A model generated the notes under the pieces. It ran no database searches and was not told where the DNA came from. It saw only the letters and a program-made list of their open reading frames with translations. Positions 10,635-21,588 of a stretch of DNA of 64,000 nucleotides are shown one piece after another (positions within the stretch are counted from its first letter, which is position 1; each line of letters begins with the position of its first letter). The translations under genes were made by a program, and so were the position numbers. Source of the stretch: Symbiodinium natans (Eukaryota; Sar; Dinophyceae; Suessiales; Symbiodiniaceae). The stretch lies in NCBI GenBank assembly GCA_905221605.1, contig CAJNDS010002703.1, forward strand, positions 117,001 to 181,000, written 5' to 3'.

Positions 10635-13420
10635 TCAGGGCATGACTCGCATCAGGCGTCTCGGCTCACATCCTACTCTGCCCTTCCGATGCCTTCTAGG
10701 CTCCTTGAAAAGTTTTTCGGCCAAACTCGCCTTGAACCTACGCAACCTAGAAGGGAAGATGCTCGCCACTAGTTTTTCGCACCGACACGCAGCGTCGTGG
10801 CCTTGGAGGCGCCGTGCGGCGCTAACAAGAAGGTCCCTTTTCTAAAAGACGGAAGGGTTCCCTTTTTGCTACACAGAAAAGACGGAAGGGGCCCCTTTTG
10901 CTACACAGCTTGAGAAGAGGGTTCCCAAATAATAAGAGACCATCCTTGCACCTCCAGCGGCGGGATGCGCACGCCCCAGGGGCCAAAAGGAACCAAGCCC
11001 TGCACCTCTCACGGACTCACGGAAGCGCCAAAGAGATCTCAGCAGGTGCAAGGCGACGCCCTCCTACGCGGCAATCCGCGAAGCACCTCGTCGCAGCGAT
11101 GCTCGGCCAGCTGCATGAGACACTCCTCTCGGGGAAGAGAACAAACAAGGGGAGAGGGAGAGGAGAGAGAGGAGAGAGGGAGAGAGAAAAGGAAGCAGAA
11201 TAAGCTGCCGGGCAAAAAGCAGACCAGAGAAGCCAAGTGCTCCTCCAGTTGGACCATATGCCCCCCGAGCTCGGGAGCGATGCAGAGCAGCGTGTCCTTC
11301 AGCTAAAGAGAAGCTCAATATCAAATGTCCGAGAGCCCCGTGAAAAGGGAGGCCAAGGGTGCCGGAGTCCTGTGCCTTGAACTCCAGCTTCCTGAACAGC
11401 ACACCCACGTTCAGCAGCGGAAGGAAAGGTCAGAAAAAACAAAACCTGTGTGAAGAGGCGTCTTGCTGTCTGCTGTCACTCACAAAAAAAAACACGCAGT
11501 GACACAGTGAGGCAAGTGCTTGATGGTTTGCGCCACTCTTCGCGTCAGAGGCCGGGGAAGGAGCACCTTCCCATGCTTCCGGTACTGCAAGCCTTCCAGG
11601 AGGCCTCGGGGCACATCGCACGGCAGTGTCCTTCTGGTAAACATGACTCAACTTTGGGATGTTTCCCTCTTGTACTAGCAGCTCCTTAAGTAGGGGTTAT
11701 AGTATCCCCCGAATGAGAATCCCTTTTAAGGACAGTTTGTATTTGTGAGTTTAAAGGGGGAACGGCCCAAACTCAACTGCTCATGCAACCCGTCGCCTGA
11801 CTCGAAGCAATGCAGCTGGTCATCATCATCTTCGGGTAGGGCGGGCGGGGCCCCGGATCTCTGCCTGCAGCCCACTGTCCCTGGAGGGCTGGCTTCACAC
11901 CGAAGGCGGCATTGCGAAAAACTGACGCAATCAAATCAACCCTTCAAGGCCCCGGCCTGAAAGAGTCCCAATTTGTGAGTGGCCTCTGCTCACAAGAAGG
12001 ACAGCTGCACAGGGCATGCTGGAATGCCTACAAGGAAAGGAAGAGGACAGGGGCCCGCAAGGACGTGCCCGTGGTAGGATTGGCCCACGAAGAGCGGATC
12101 CCACGCAACACGACTGCAAACAGAAACCCCCAGAGCCACGGGCTGCTGTGTACAGGGTCGGCCTTAGGAACCCAAGATAAGGAAGAAAACGGTTATCAGC
12201 CGCCGCTGGAATGGGCCAAGAAGCCTTCGAAAATCTTCTGAAAAGAAGAACCGAACTTCAACCCAGCCGAGGAAGAAGAAGCACCGCCTTCAAAAGCCCT
12301 GTGGGCTCATGATGCCCCGAAGCCCCGGGAGCCTTCCGTTGAGATCCGGCTCGGGGGGTAGCACGCAGCAGACCATGTCCTAGGAAGCGTCGGAGTTTTA
12401 AGGGGCTTCGGGCTTTTGAGAGGTTTAAGGTGCAATGCAGCCCTGTAGCCTGCAAAGAACGCACTTGCACGGAGCAGGGCACAAACCTCAAGCCCTCTTG
12501 AGCCTCTTGGTGATTGAGGGTTTGCGGGGGTCTCGGCTGTGAGCTTCTGGGTTTGCCAAAGCGTGACCTCGTAAAAAAAAGAAAAAAAAAGAACGCCATG
12601 CCCTTCCTTGCGCAACTTAAGCAAGTTGAGTGCACGTCCATCACAGCCACAGGGGCGGATGGCATCTTGCACTCAGCAGCTCTTCTTACCAAGCAACTTC
12701 TGCAGACACTCAAGAACCATACCCATGCACTGCAACACCTACAAGCGTGACAATATGTTTAAGGCATTGAATGAGAGCATGGTGCACTGCAATCCGAGAC
12801 GCCAAGCTCTACTCGCAGAGGCAGCTTGGCCGGGCTCTGGAAGTCTGGGCCAAAGCACGGCTGCGGCTTCGAGATCTTGGGCACGTTGGCGCGGTGCTGG
12901 AGCTACAAGAAACCAACCCCCTCACAGCTCTGACCCCAAGCATCCCCTCTCTGAGCCCGAGTTGCGCTGCAAGCTTCCAAAATCCAGCTTTGCCTCACGA
13001 GGCATCCAGAAGGGCACAAACAGAATACCGGCAAATGACCCTGTGATGGCCCCGCCTCTGGCTCGCTATTTTCGGCATCTGGCTCCTCCTCAAACCCAAC
13101 CGTAGTATGCAAAACTACTCCAAACTGAACACAAAAGTCCTCGTCGTCAATTTCATCGTCATCTTCGTTCTCCGAGAGCAGCGCCAGCGCATCCATTGGA
13201 GACGAGCCCACGACAAGAAAAAAGCAGGACCACGTTGGAAGGCTTGGGGGCTGCAGAACACTTACAGGGGCCTTCCAGGACCTGTGCCAACCTTCCTGAT
13301 GACCTGCCCCCTTAAACCCTGAACCCTGAACCCTAAACCCTAAACCCTGATCCCTAAACCCTAAACCCTAAACCCAAAACCCTAAACCCTACCTTTCGGA
13401 AGAAACGTGGGCAAAGCCAT
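10635..13420 (-). CDS. Many-exon host gene, unknown product
   Basis: Likely start ATG at 13418-13420; exon 1 13393-13420 reads MALPTFLPK. A 79-nt GT-AG intron (13314-13392) of telomere-type repeats leads in frame to exon 2 (13040-13313), which is Ser/acid-rich (SENEDDDEIDDEDF). Further exon-like pieces have G/C-biased codons: ~12778-12902 (after GGTTTCTTGTAG), 12690-12738 (LQCMGMVLECLQKLL), ~12597-12665 (DAIRPCGCDGRALNLLKLRK), 12196-12237 (after TTCTTCTTTTCAG), ~11957-12027 (Cys-rich, CSCPSCEQRP), ~11770-11870 (LPEDDDDQLHCFESGDGLHE), ~11484-11633 (RKHGKVLLPRPLTRRVAQTI), ~11340-11391, ~11220-11302 (LKDTLLCIAPELGGHMVQLE), ~11043-11127 (ECLMQLAEHRCDEVLRGL), and a last basic exon 10635-10841 ending at TGA. 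Acceptors follow pyrimidine tracts. Phases between middle exons were not all checked, and two genes are possible. No family recognised. Confidence 0.5.
13314..13392 (-). repeat. Intron made of telomere-type repeats
   Basis: On the coding (minus) strand it begins GTAGGGTTTAGGG, runs as TTTAGGG-like units with TTCAGGG and TTTTGGG variants, and ends TTAAGGGGGCAG. It lies exactly between exon 1 and exon 2 of the 13420-10635 gene and keeps frame (AAA-G/GT). Confidence 0.65.
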
Positions 13421-13472
13421 GATCTCAGCACTTCCTCATGGGCCAAGCACGGAGCAAACATTCGGCCATGTA

Positions 13473-13570
13473 GGGGGTTTCCGAAATTTTGGGGTAGCTT
13501 CTTGGGGTCTTACTGTAAGGGAATCCTATTGTTTGGGGTATATTTGGGTCCTTTCTTTTCGTAAACTCCC
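13473..13570. mobile_element. Family-A miniature inverted-repeat element
   Basis: 98 bp, GGGGGTTTCCGAA to TTCGTAAACTCCC. CATGTAGG appears on both sides, either a flanking duplication or an extended terminal repeat. Confidence 0.6.
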
Positions 13571-13785
13571 ATGTAGGAGGGCGTTCACTTTTTCCTCCCG
13601 ACGCCTCAAGTGGCGTGTTGGGAAGGCTCCGGCAAAGAGTCGGAGTTCTCCTCATGCTTTGAATCTTTGAGATTCCTTGAGTACACGATCGGATCACGAC
13701 TACTCTGGTTGGTCCCGCACTGGAGGTGACTGACAAACACAGTACCCAAAACCCGAAAATCTAGACCTCAAGCCCTCCCCGCAAA

Positions 13786-13839
13786 CGCAGGGTTTAGGGT
13801 TTAGGGTTTAGGGTTTAGGGTTTAGGGTTTAGGGTTTCG
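13786..13839 (+). repeat. Interstitial telomere-type repeat
   Basis: Seven TTTAGGG units ending TTTCGGG. Confidence 0.95.
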
Positions 13840-14355
13840 GGAACACTTCATGCCAAGGCTTTCCGCGCTCAAGGAAGTCGCCCGGGACGAGAAAACCCCA
13901 AACGAGTTTCAAGTTTAGGGTTTCGGGCTTAGGAGTTGTTCAAGATTTATGGAGCCTACTCACTCTGGGATTTGGGAATCCCGAAGCAAGATAGACCTCC
14001 TTAAACACACAGCAAGCCTCTGGCTCAGGGCTTTGGATTTTTGAATTGTGGGTGTTTTTCATTTTGGGTTCAGAAACCCCCAGGGGGGAGACAAAAAAAG
14101 GCTCACCGAGGGTGAAAAAAACGAGTGGCTTCCAAACAGACCCGACATGACTTCACGGATGAACGTACAGTCATGTCGGAGATTCAACATATCCTCGCAT
14201 CTCGAAGAAGCACGTACATATGTACGTGAGTCAGAATACGCACAAATCACTCGGTTTCTTTGGACTCTCAGACAGGTTGCGTAGAAAACGGTCCTGCACA
14301 AAATGCGTTCTTTCTGACGAGCTTCCTCAAGGGTCAGCACATTTTTTCTTGAGCA
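13840..14355. other. No gene recognised
   Basis: No exon or repeat of note apart from a second TTTAGGGTTTCGGG trace near 13914. Confidence 0.4.
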
Positions 14356-14481
14356 CTTGAGGGTGTGGTACTTATTACCAATCATAACTGTACTTGCACA
14401 ATAACCCAAATTATAGCCATATTAGGGCACTTAATGGGCTTCAAAGTGAGCTGTAAGTACAGTAAAGCCTGAATCTCCAAG
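14356..14481. mobile_element. Family-B miniature inverted-repeat element
   Basis: 126 bp, CTTGAGGGTGTGGTACTTAT at the left and CTGAATCTCCAAG at the right, with inner AACTGTACTT/AAGTACAGT inverted blocks. Confidence 0.6.
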
Positions 14482-14804
14482 CAATGAGTCAGCGTGCAGT
14501 CTTCAAGGTGCACAGCGAAAAGGCTGGTCAATCTCAAAGAAGCGAAACTACCAACCCACCAGCAAATGCAAGCATCATCATGTTCATCACGTTATTCCGG
14601 TAAACAAATGCTCAACAAAGGGTTGGTTGCTGAATGCAGTTGTTTGTTGGAGCGGCCACACCTTAAACAAGCATTTTGGGTTCTTCAAAGGAATAAAGTG
14701 ATCATCTTTACAGAAAAAGCTTATCCGCAATCAGATTCAGGATATTGACATGGTCATCATAAGGGAATTGCAAGTTGAAAAGCTGGAACAGGTCAAAAGG
14801 CCTA

Positions 14805-15440
14805 CTATCGTTGGGTTGAAGAGCAGGTGTAGTGAGTAGGAAGGCCATAAGCTAAGAGGACGCTGTTGAGTGAGCGTACACGAGCATGCTTTCTTCGATT
14901 GGCAATCAGATTATTTAATTGATCTTGAACGGTGCGAGCCCGTGCCTGGATCACAATATCCGTGACAAAAATCATGGCACCAAAGGGACCCCGTGGGTGC
15001 CGAAGAAAATGACAAGAACAGGAGATTGCCACTCGTAGAAATGTGCTCGAAGTGCACGCTGACGGTGTGGAATGGGGTGGTGCTCATCATGCTGTAGGGT
15101 AAGTGTGTGAAGTTGACCATGATCGTAAAGATAGGCATCAAGGTGCTGCTTACGGACAATGAAAAGGAGGGAGTTCTTGGACTGTGATGCAATTCTGGCT
15201 CGTAACGAGAACTCCCTAAGTACAAGATGAACCCATTCGAGCCAAGGCGTGTCTTTTGGGCAACGCTTAAAGGTGAAAGAAAAAAGCTGAACAGCCTCAA
15301 AAAATGACAAAAATGCTGACACTTGATGAAGTGTTGTTGGCACCTGATGCTCACGTTTGGAGTTCCCTCTGCCCACAAGGAGACGAGTGGAGTGGAGCCG
15401 CTTGTTCAAACTAGCCAGCCGTGAAAACATTCGCCTTATC
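14805..15440 (-). pseudogene. Decayed coding remnant, unidentified
   Basis: Two minus-strand frames together read as one continuous protein-like stretch: 15430-14972 (contains KRCPKDTPWLEWVHLVLREF) and, after a frame change near 14990, 15032-14805 (contains FVTDIVIQARARTVQDQLNN). The shift without a splice signal suggests decay. It lies downstream of the LINE endonuclease remnant in the same orientation and could be its inter-domain region, but no motif proves that. Confidence 0.35.
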
Positions 15441-15986
15441 AGCCCAAGGCGGCAGGGTGCAGGTTTGCATCAGAGCTCCTTGTTGTCGCAAAACATGAAG
15501 GAGTTTAGCACCGTGTCGGAAGTGAGCTTAGTGAACATGCAAACAACATGCGTTTGCATGTGGGGCTTTCTAGGTCAACCTCTGGGCTTTAAACACTCTC
15601 CCAAAACGAAGCTACACAGTCGCAGACAGCTCGCACAACTCAAATGCCACTCAAGGTGCTTGCACAGCTCCAACAGATGCATAACACTTTAAAAGCGTGG
15701 CAACGCAGGAGCTGACCTCCACTGTGCATCCTAAGTGAAAACTGACAGCCCACAAAACGTTGACCATCTACAGACTTTATTCCCACTCATAGGACCAATG
15801 CACACGAATATTGGTATGTGTCAGCTTCTGCCACATTGCATTCAATTTACGCACCAAATCCTCCCTGTATCAGCGAATGCAACCAGCGAAAATGCTTGAG
15901 TACGGCGGGAAGAGACGGCAGTCTCAGAGACGTACACTCAACACCCTTCGATTTTTGAATCAGCTCTGACACCTGAGGGACCTCAA

Positions 15987-17229
15987 TTACAGTGGACGGT
16001 CTTGGCAACTGCGTCGACCAGTCTCCTTTGGAGCCAAAAGATGCGACACATCCAAGGCCTTGGTGGTCCGAGAGCGAGATTTAGAATTGCACTGAGCCAC
16101 AAGATTTTTAGGTTTTGGCTGCTCCGACATTGAGGACTTTCCCGCAAACACGACAAACCCACGCATACCCCAAGTTAAACAGCTTATGCGTAGAATGCAA
16201 GTCAGTGAAGAGTGGGCCCGGGAAACTTCTAGGCGTGGGTAGAAAGTCTTGACCTGTGCATGTGGCCTAAAGGGAACATTCCCAATCCAGCTCAAACTGA
16301 AGATGCAGACTACCATGAAGAAGGCCAAAATCCAAAATGGACTCCGCCCCGGCAGTGGGCAGTGACGGTCCTTGGAAGCTACCCCGGACCTGGTCAGCAA
16401 TGTTCGTGGATTGGAATTCCTCCAATGGTCCCCAAGCAAAAGCCACACATCCGCCAGATTTTTTAGAAACGCCAGAAGATGGTTGAGGACCTCAATGTTG
16501 ACTGGGCTTTGTATGCTCGTACCAGATTGGAGGTACACTGAGACGAGGACCAAGTCAAATAGCAACGCAGCCTCACCGCCACAGCGTGAAAGCCACATCC
16601 TTGAGTGGTCCACGCATGGACAAACCGCCCTTTTAGATGTCGTTTCAGCAAAACCCCCATGCCTCCTAGGGTGCCCTGTTTGGAGGTGACTGAGCTTGGG
16701 CTGGCGAAGAAGTCATAACCACACCTAGCGCACGCAACCTGTTTCTCCTTCAACTGGGTTTCACTCAAGTGCAATTCTTGCAGGAAAATGGCATCCGTCT
16801 GGGTGTTGACACCCCACCTTCTGACCTCCGGGCGACTTGGTCACCCTTGCTGTCAGAATTATGGAGAGAACTCTGGATTGCCCCGTGTCCGGGCTAGCCG
16901 CCAGGTCCTCAAAGACACCATGCAGGGATGGGGTACAACCCGGCGGTTTTGAACTCCCTCCAGCCCTAGGCTCCAGATCGCTGAAACTTGGCAGCCTCCC
17001 CCAGGTTCTTGCTGACTGCCTTCAACGCCTTGCATGTCGACATCTTCCTGCGGTATTTTGCGCTTGTGACTCTGACGTAAGTTCTCAGCTGCTCATACTG
17101 CTCTGGGGTAAACTTAACGCATGCTCCTCCAGAAGCTTCTCCATGTCTTGCTTCTTCAACCTTCGAAAGTGGCTGCACAACCTTTACTTGAAATAATTGT
17201 CGGGCGCGGCGGTTAACTTTAACGCTCAA
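15987..17229 (-). pseudogene. LINE (non-LTR retrotransposon) endonuclease remnant
   Basis: The minus strand encodes an exonuclease/endonuclease/phosphatase-type domain: GVNTQTDAIFLQELHLSE (about 16770-16825, with the catalytic-type Glu in LQE), then a gap typical of LINE endonucleases, then LVSVYLQSGTS (about 16520-16550) and LLLGDHWRNSNPRTLL (about 16420-16465, the GDxN-like motif). The two halves are in different frames, so the copy is broken. Upstream, 16966-17229 is open (contains KFTPEQYEQLRTYVRV) and may be the preceding region. No reverse transcriptase was found nearby. Confidence 0.5.
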
Positions 17230-17274
17230 AACGCTGCGACGCTCGCACGGCGGGGCTGCATCCCGTTACTCTTC

Positions 17275-17640
17275 GGCGAAGGGGGCTTCGAAGCCTTCGA
17301 AGCCGAAGGGTCGAAGGGCGGGGGGGGAGGGGAGGGGGTGGGGGAGCTGAAGGTCTGAAGGCTTCGAAGGCTTCGCAGGTGAGGACGAAGGCTTCGAAGG
17401 CTTCGAAGGCTTCGAAGGGTGAAGACGAAGGGGCTTCGAAGGCTTCGAAGGTGAGGACGAAGGGGGCTTCGAAGGCTTCGCAGGGCGGGGGCTTCGAAGG
17501 CTTCGAAGGTGAGGACGTCGAAGGCTTTAGGACGAAGGGGGCTTCGAAGGCTTCGAAGGAAGGCTTGGAAGGGTGAGGACGAAGGGGGCTTGGAAGGCTT
17601 CTTCGAAGGCGAGGACGAAGGGGGGGGCTTCGAACCCCTC
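17275..17640. repeat. GAAGGCTTCGAAG minisatellite
   Basis: Dozens of TTCGAAGGC units of variable spacing (GAGGACGAAGGGGGC interleaved). TTCGAA is self-complementary, so the tract can form many short hairpins. Confidence 0.9.
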
Positions 17641-17689
17641 AATCCCCCCGCTCTCCACTTCCAGAAACAAAACATGTCTCTACTCCTCT

Positions 17690-18240
17690 GATCTTCGAAT
17701 AATGAAACAAAAAAAACAAAAGAAGATTCGAGGGGTAGAATTCAGAATAAATTCCCTTCTTCCTTCTCCTCTAAGTTTTCGAAGAATGAAATACGAAAAA
17801 CAAAAAGAAGATTCGAGGGGAGTGGAATTTAGAATAAAATCCCTTCTCTCTCCTCCTCTGATTTCTCGAATAATGAAATACAAAAACAAAACAAGATTCG
17901 AGGGGGGTGGAATTTAGAATACATTCCCTTCTTCTCCCTTCCTCCCACTCCGCATTCTCGCTTCTCCCTTCCGCCCACTCCTAGTCACTACTCCTCTGAT
18001 TTTTCGAATAAAGAAACACAAAAAACAAAAGAAGATTCGAGGGGGGTGGAATTTAGAATAAATTCCCTTCTCTCTTCTTCTCTAATTTTCAAAAGATGAA
18101 ATTCAAAAAACAAAAAAATTCGAGAGGGTGGAATTTAGAACACATTCCCTTCTCTCTTCTCCTTTCCTCCCACTCCACCTCGTCTCTTTAAAATTTAAAA
18201 CATAATCTCTTCTCTCTTCTCCCCTTCCTCCCACTTTACA
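17690..18240. repeat. ~84-bp tandem repeat
   Basis: Five recognisable units starting near 17694, 17768, 17853, 17991 and 18077, plus a degraded sixth. Each has a TTCGAATAATGAAA part, an A-rich part, AAGATTCGAGGGG, then GGAATTTAGAATA and CCCTTCT. A spacer interrupts units 3 and 4. Confidence 0.85.
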
Positions 18241-19188
18241 AGCAGTAAATGGAGGGGGCTGCACCTCCCCCAACCCGTGTCTCAACACCAAAGATGTCTC
18301 ACCATTTTGAGTCCAGATCGAGCCAAAGGGTTGGTGAATCCAAAACTGAACTGTGCCAGAGAATCGCGACAGTGTGGAAAATTTTGAAACGGGCGCCTCT
18401 TTACCGCGTCAGCAGCACAATAGGTAGGCTGCAGGTCCGAGGTGAAACGAAATTGCAGCAGAAGTAAGCAGCAAAAACAGACACCACCGAGCAAACCAAC
18501 AACAAGAAGCAAATAACAGGTGCAAAGAATGAAATAGGCCCTTCAGTTCACAACGAAGACGAAGCAGGAAACAGCAAGAGCGCAAACTTGGTTGAAAAAA
18601 ACACACAGCTTGGAGGCAAATTCACAGGCGGTGCACAAGAGCAGAGGCATGCATCTGGAAGACCGCGTGTCGTAACAGTGGAAAAGCCTTACAAGGATGA
18701 AAACGTTGGAGAATGTAAAAAACTGACGAACTCTGGGTACTAACATCTTTTGGTGTTGGAACACTCGTTTGTATTGGTTTGCAAGAAAGAAAAGAAGACA
18801 ATCAACCGACCACTAAGTTTCTTACTAAAAAAAGTTGTGCATTGTGTGTTTGTTTGCTGGCATGGAGGCAAAAGGTGTTACATCTGCTTAAATTCAAATG
18901 GGGACAAATTTGAAATCAAGAGAATTCTGGAAGCTGGTAACCTCCACAGCAAGTCTTAGTGAGTCGAATGTGTGTGTGTGGTGTTGGTGGGGTCGAAGTG
19001 TCAATTTTTTCTGAAAGAAATGCGAAGGAAGCAGGAAACTTCAGGCACCTTCACTGCCATGAGAGGTTTGAAACTCTGTTTTTGGGGACTTCTAAATTGG
19101 CGTGCAGAGCATTGCTGATGCACACAAATCAGCAGTTCCCGAAAGCATCGCGAAGGGTTCTTCCGTGCGGAGCCCTTTGACCTAACAA
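18241..19188. other. No gene recognised
   Basis: AT-richer sequence with no clear exon, repeat or element. Confidence 0.45.
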
Positions 19189-19805
19189 CATAGAGTGAAG
19201 TACATAGAGTGAAGTGCATAGAGTGAAGTGCACAGAGTGAAGTGCATAGAGTGAAAGAGTGAAGTGCATAGAGTGAAGTACATAGAGTGAAGTGCATAGA
19301 GTGAAGCGCATAGGGTGAAGTGCATAGAGCGAAGCGCATAGTGTGAAGTGCATAGAGTGAAGCGCATAGAGTGAAGTGCATAGAGTGAAGTGCATAGAGC
19401 GAAGTGCATAGAGTGAATGGCATAGAGTGAAGCGCATAGAGTCAAGTGCATAGAGTGAAGTGCATAGAGTGAAGTGCATAGAGTGAAGTGCATAGAGTGA
19501 AGCGCATAGAGTGAAGCGCATAGAGCGAAGCGCATTGTGTGAAGTGCATAGAGTGAAGCGCATAGAGTGAAGTGCATAGAGTGAAGTGCATAGAGCGAAG
19601 TGCATAGAGTGAATGGCATAGAGTGAAGCGCATAGAGTGAAGTGCATAGAGTGAAGTGCATAGAGTGAAGTGCATAGAGTGAAGTGCATAGAGTCAAGTG
19701 CATAGAGTGAAGTGCATAGTGTGAAGTGCATAGAGTGAAAAGCGCATAGAGTGAAGTGCATAGAGTCAAGTGCATAGAGTCAAGTGCATAGAGTGAAGTG
19801 CATAG
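19189..19805. repeat. 14-bp tandem repeat (CATAGAGTGAAGTG)n
   Basis: About 44 copies with scattered GTG/GCG and GTC variants. The unit has no stop in any minus-strand frame, so all three minus frames stay open as a 14-residue periodic peptide. One +7-type slip occurs near 19250. Confidence 0.97.
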
Positions 19806-19849
19806 CTACCCAGTCTTAGATTTCTTAATTAAAATTACTCTTTCTAAGG

Positions 19850-20060
19850 CGGCGGATCGGATTGCAACCCTCTGCGGGTTTCGGCGTGGTCGCGGTGCTA
19901 AAACCGTCGTTTTTTTACGTTTCTTTGTGTCCGCGGACAACCCTCTTTTCGCGTGGTCGCGGTGCTAAAACCGTGTGCTTTTGCGTTTCTTGACATACAA
20001 ACGTAACCCCTCTGCGGGTTTTTTCGCGTGGTCGCGTTGCTAAAACCGTAGTGTTTTTTG
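19850..20060. repeat. Three copies of a ~75-bp repeat
   Basis: CGTGGTCGCGGTGCTAAAAC recurs near 19889, 19952 and 20027 with GC-rich flanks. Confidence 0.8.
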
Positions 20061-20355
20061 CGTTACAGACGTAGTGCGTCGGGGACTTCCGTGGCTGGAA
20101 AGTCGAGTTTTGTCGAACAAATGTAGTACGCCAGGGACAGACACGCGGAGCTTCCGTGCTGGAAAGTTAACTTTTTGTGGTACAAACATAGTACGCCGCG
20201 GACACGCGGAGCTTCCATGGCTGGAAGTCAACTTTTGTAGCACAGACGTATGGTATGTCGGGGACACCCGAAGCTTCCGTGGCTGAAAGTCGACTTTTTG
20301 AGTACAAACGTAGTACGCCGCGGACACGCGGAGCTTCCATGGCTGGAAAAATTTT
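20061..20355. repeat. ~62-bp satellite, five copies
   Basis: Units combine GTAGTACGCCGCGGACACG, GCGGAGCTTCCATGGCTGG and an AAGTCGACTTTTTG-like part. Confidence 0.85.
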
Positions 20356-20790
20356 GTGGTACATTCCAAAACCATCGCAAATACCATGGTTCCCAAATTT
20401 GCTGGTTCCAAAAGCATAATGCCATGGTCTCCGAATTCGCTGTTTCCAAAAGCATCGCAAATGCCATGGTTCCCAAATTCGCTGTTTCCAAAACCATCGC
20501 AAATACCATGGTTCCCAAAATTCGCTAGTTTCAAACGCATGGCAAATACCATGGTCCCCAAATTCGCTGGTTCCAAAAGCATCGCAAATACCATGATCCC
20601 CAAATTTGCGTGGTTCCAAAAGCATGGCAAAGACCATGGTTTCCAAATTCGCGGTTCCAAAAGCATTGCAAATACCATGGTCCCCGAATTCGACAACACC
20701 ATGATTATCTCCAAATTTACTGTTTCCAAAAGCATTGCAAATACCATGGTCTCCAAATTTGCTGGTTCCAAAAAGCATGCAAAACCATGG
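20356..20790. repeat. ~42-bp satellite around ACCATGGT
   Basis: About ten units of TTCCAAAAGCATCGCAAAT plus ACCATGGT and CCCAAATTCGCTG. The 42-bp period keeps both strands open in places; I do not regard the frames as genes. Confidence 0.85.
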
Positions 20791-21070
20791 TTATTGATCA
20801 AAATTTCTCCACAGCAAGAGAAAGTTCCTCACAGCGCCAGACTGTGTAAAGCAGATCTGTCTTTTTTTTCAAAAAACCACGGTGCAAATGGGCCCAGAAA
20901 TGGCTTCTCACTTCTCCTACCGCATTGGCAGCACAGTGAGTTGTGAGCGTCTTCAAGCCGTGTTATTGCTTGTAGCAACAAGGTAAAACGCTTCAAAACC
21001 AAATTGAAAAAAGAACAGAAAAGCACAAACAACCCAACCAAGAACGAAAGGCGGACGCGACATCTTAAGC
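20791..21070. other. No gene recognised
   Basis: Spacer between the satellites and the solo LTR. Confidence 0.4.
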
Positions 21071-21588
21071 CGTTGAAACTCGTGGCACAGCTACGGGGCC
21101 TAAGGGACCTCAGGTCAAGACTACACTCAACCCTCACAGCACGAAGTGCGGACTCTTTTCACTGCGCTGTTCACAGCTTCTCGAGCTCCGCTCGTCTTGA
21201 GCCAATGCGAGCACGGCTCTCCAGCTTCAAACACTGTCTGCCAGACATGGGAAAACAAAGGTACTTCAGGTGAAAACACTCAGCCATGGAACTTCTACTC
21301 CTAAACACTGTGGGTAGGTTCCTAGCACCTCTCTGCTGAGCTCTGTGCAGACCTAAACTGGCTTGAGTCACTTCTAGTCACCAAATACCAGGTCACAAAC
21401 AGGAAACGAGTTCCGACAAACGAGTTTTCGAGAAAACGAACAGAAAACGGTTCTTCCCACTTAACATAAGGTCTCACCAAGCCAAAAGAAATCTGCACTG
21501 CCTGACATGTCCTCGTGCCTATGTTCACACTCATAGCAGACAACTCAAGTGCACATCACGTGTCAACTGGGAAACTAGGAGGGTCACA
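21071..21588 (-). mobile_element. Solo LTR (copia-2 family)
   Basis: On the minus strand it begins TGTGACCCTCCTAG and ends GTTTCAACG. It matches the plus-strand solo LTR at 56483-57008 along its length, and its last ~200 bp match the sequence just before the copia-2 primer site (39767-39965). No internal region is attached. Confidence 0.8.

Noticed and set aside
12903-13040. Minus-strand coding continuation of exon 2 past 13040
   Set aside because: The frame stays open, but becomes Cys/Trp/Gly-rich and non-biased after CCATCACAGG; a good acceptor (TTTCTTGTAG) precedes the next strongly coding stretch at 12902.
17226-17675. 149-codon minus frame rich in Ser/Leu/Pro
   Set aside because: Translation of the TTCGAAGGC minisatellite.
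19001-19775. Three overlapping minus-strand frames of 140-210 codons
   Set aside because: They are the 14-bp satellite read in three frames.
20040-20946. 253-codon minus frame and 196-codon plus frame
   Set aside because: Both follow the 62- and 42-bp satellites; their periodicity explains the open frames.
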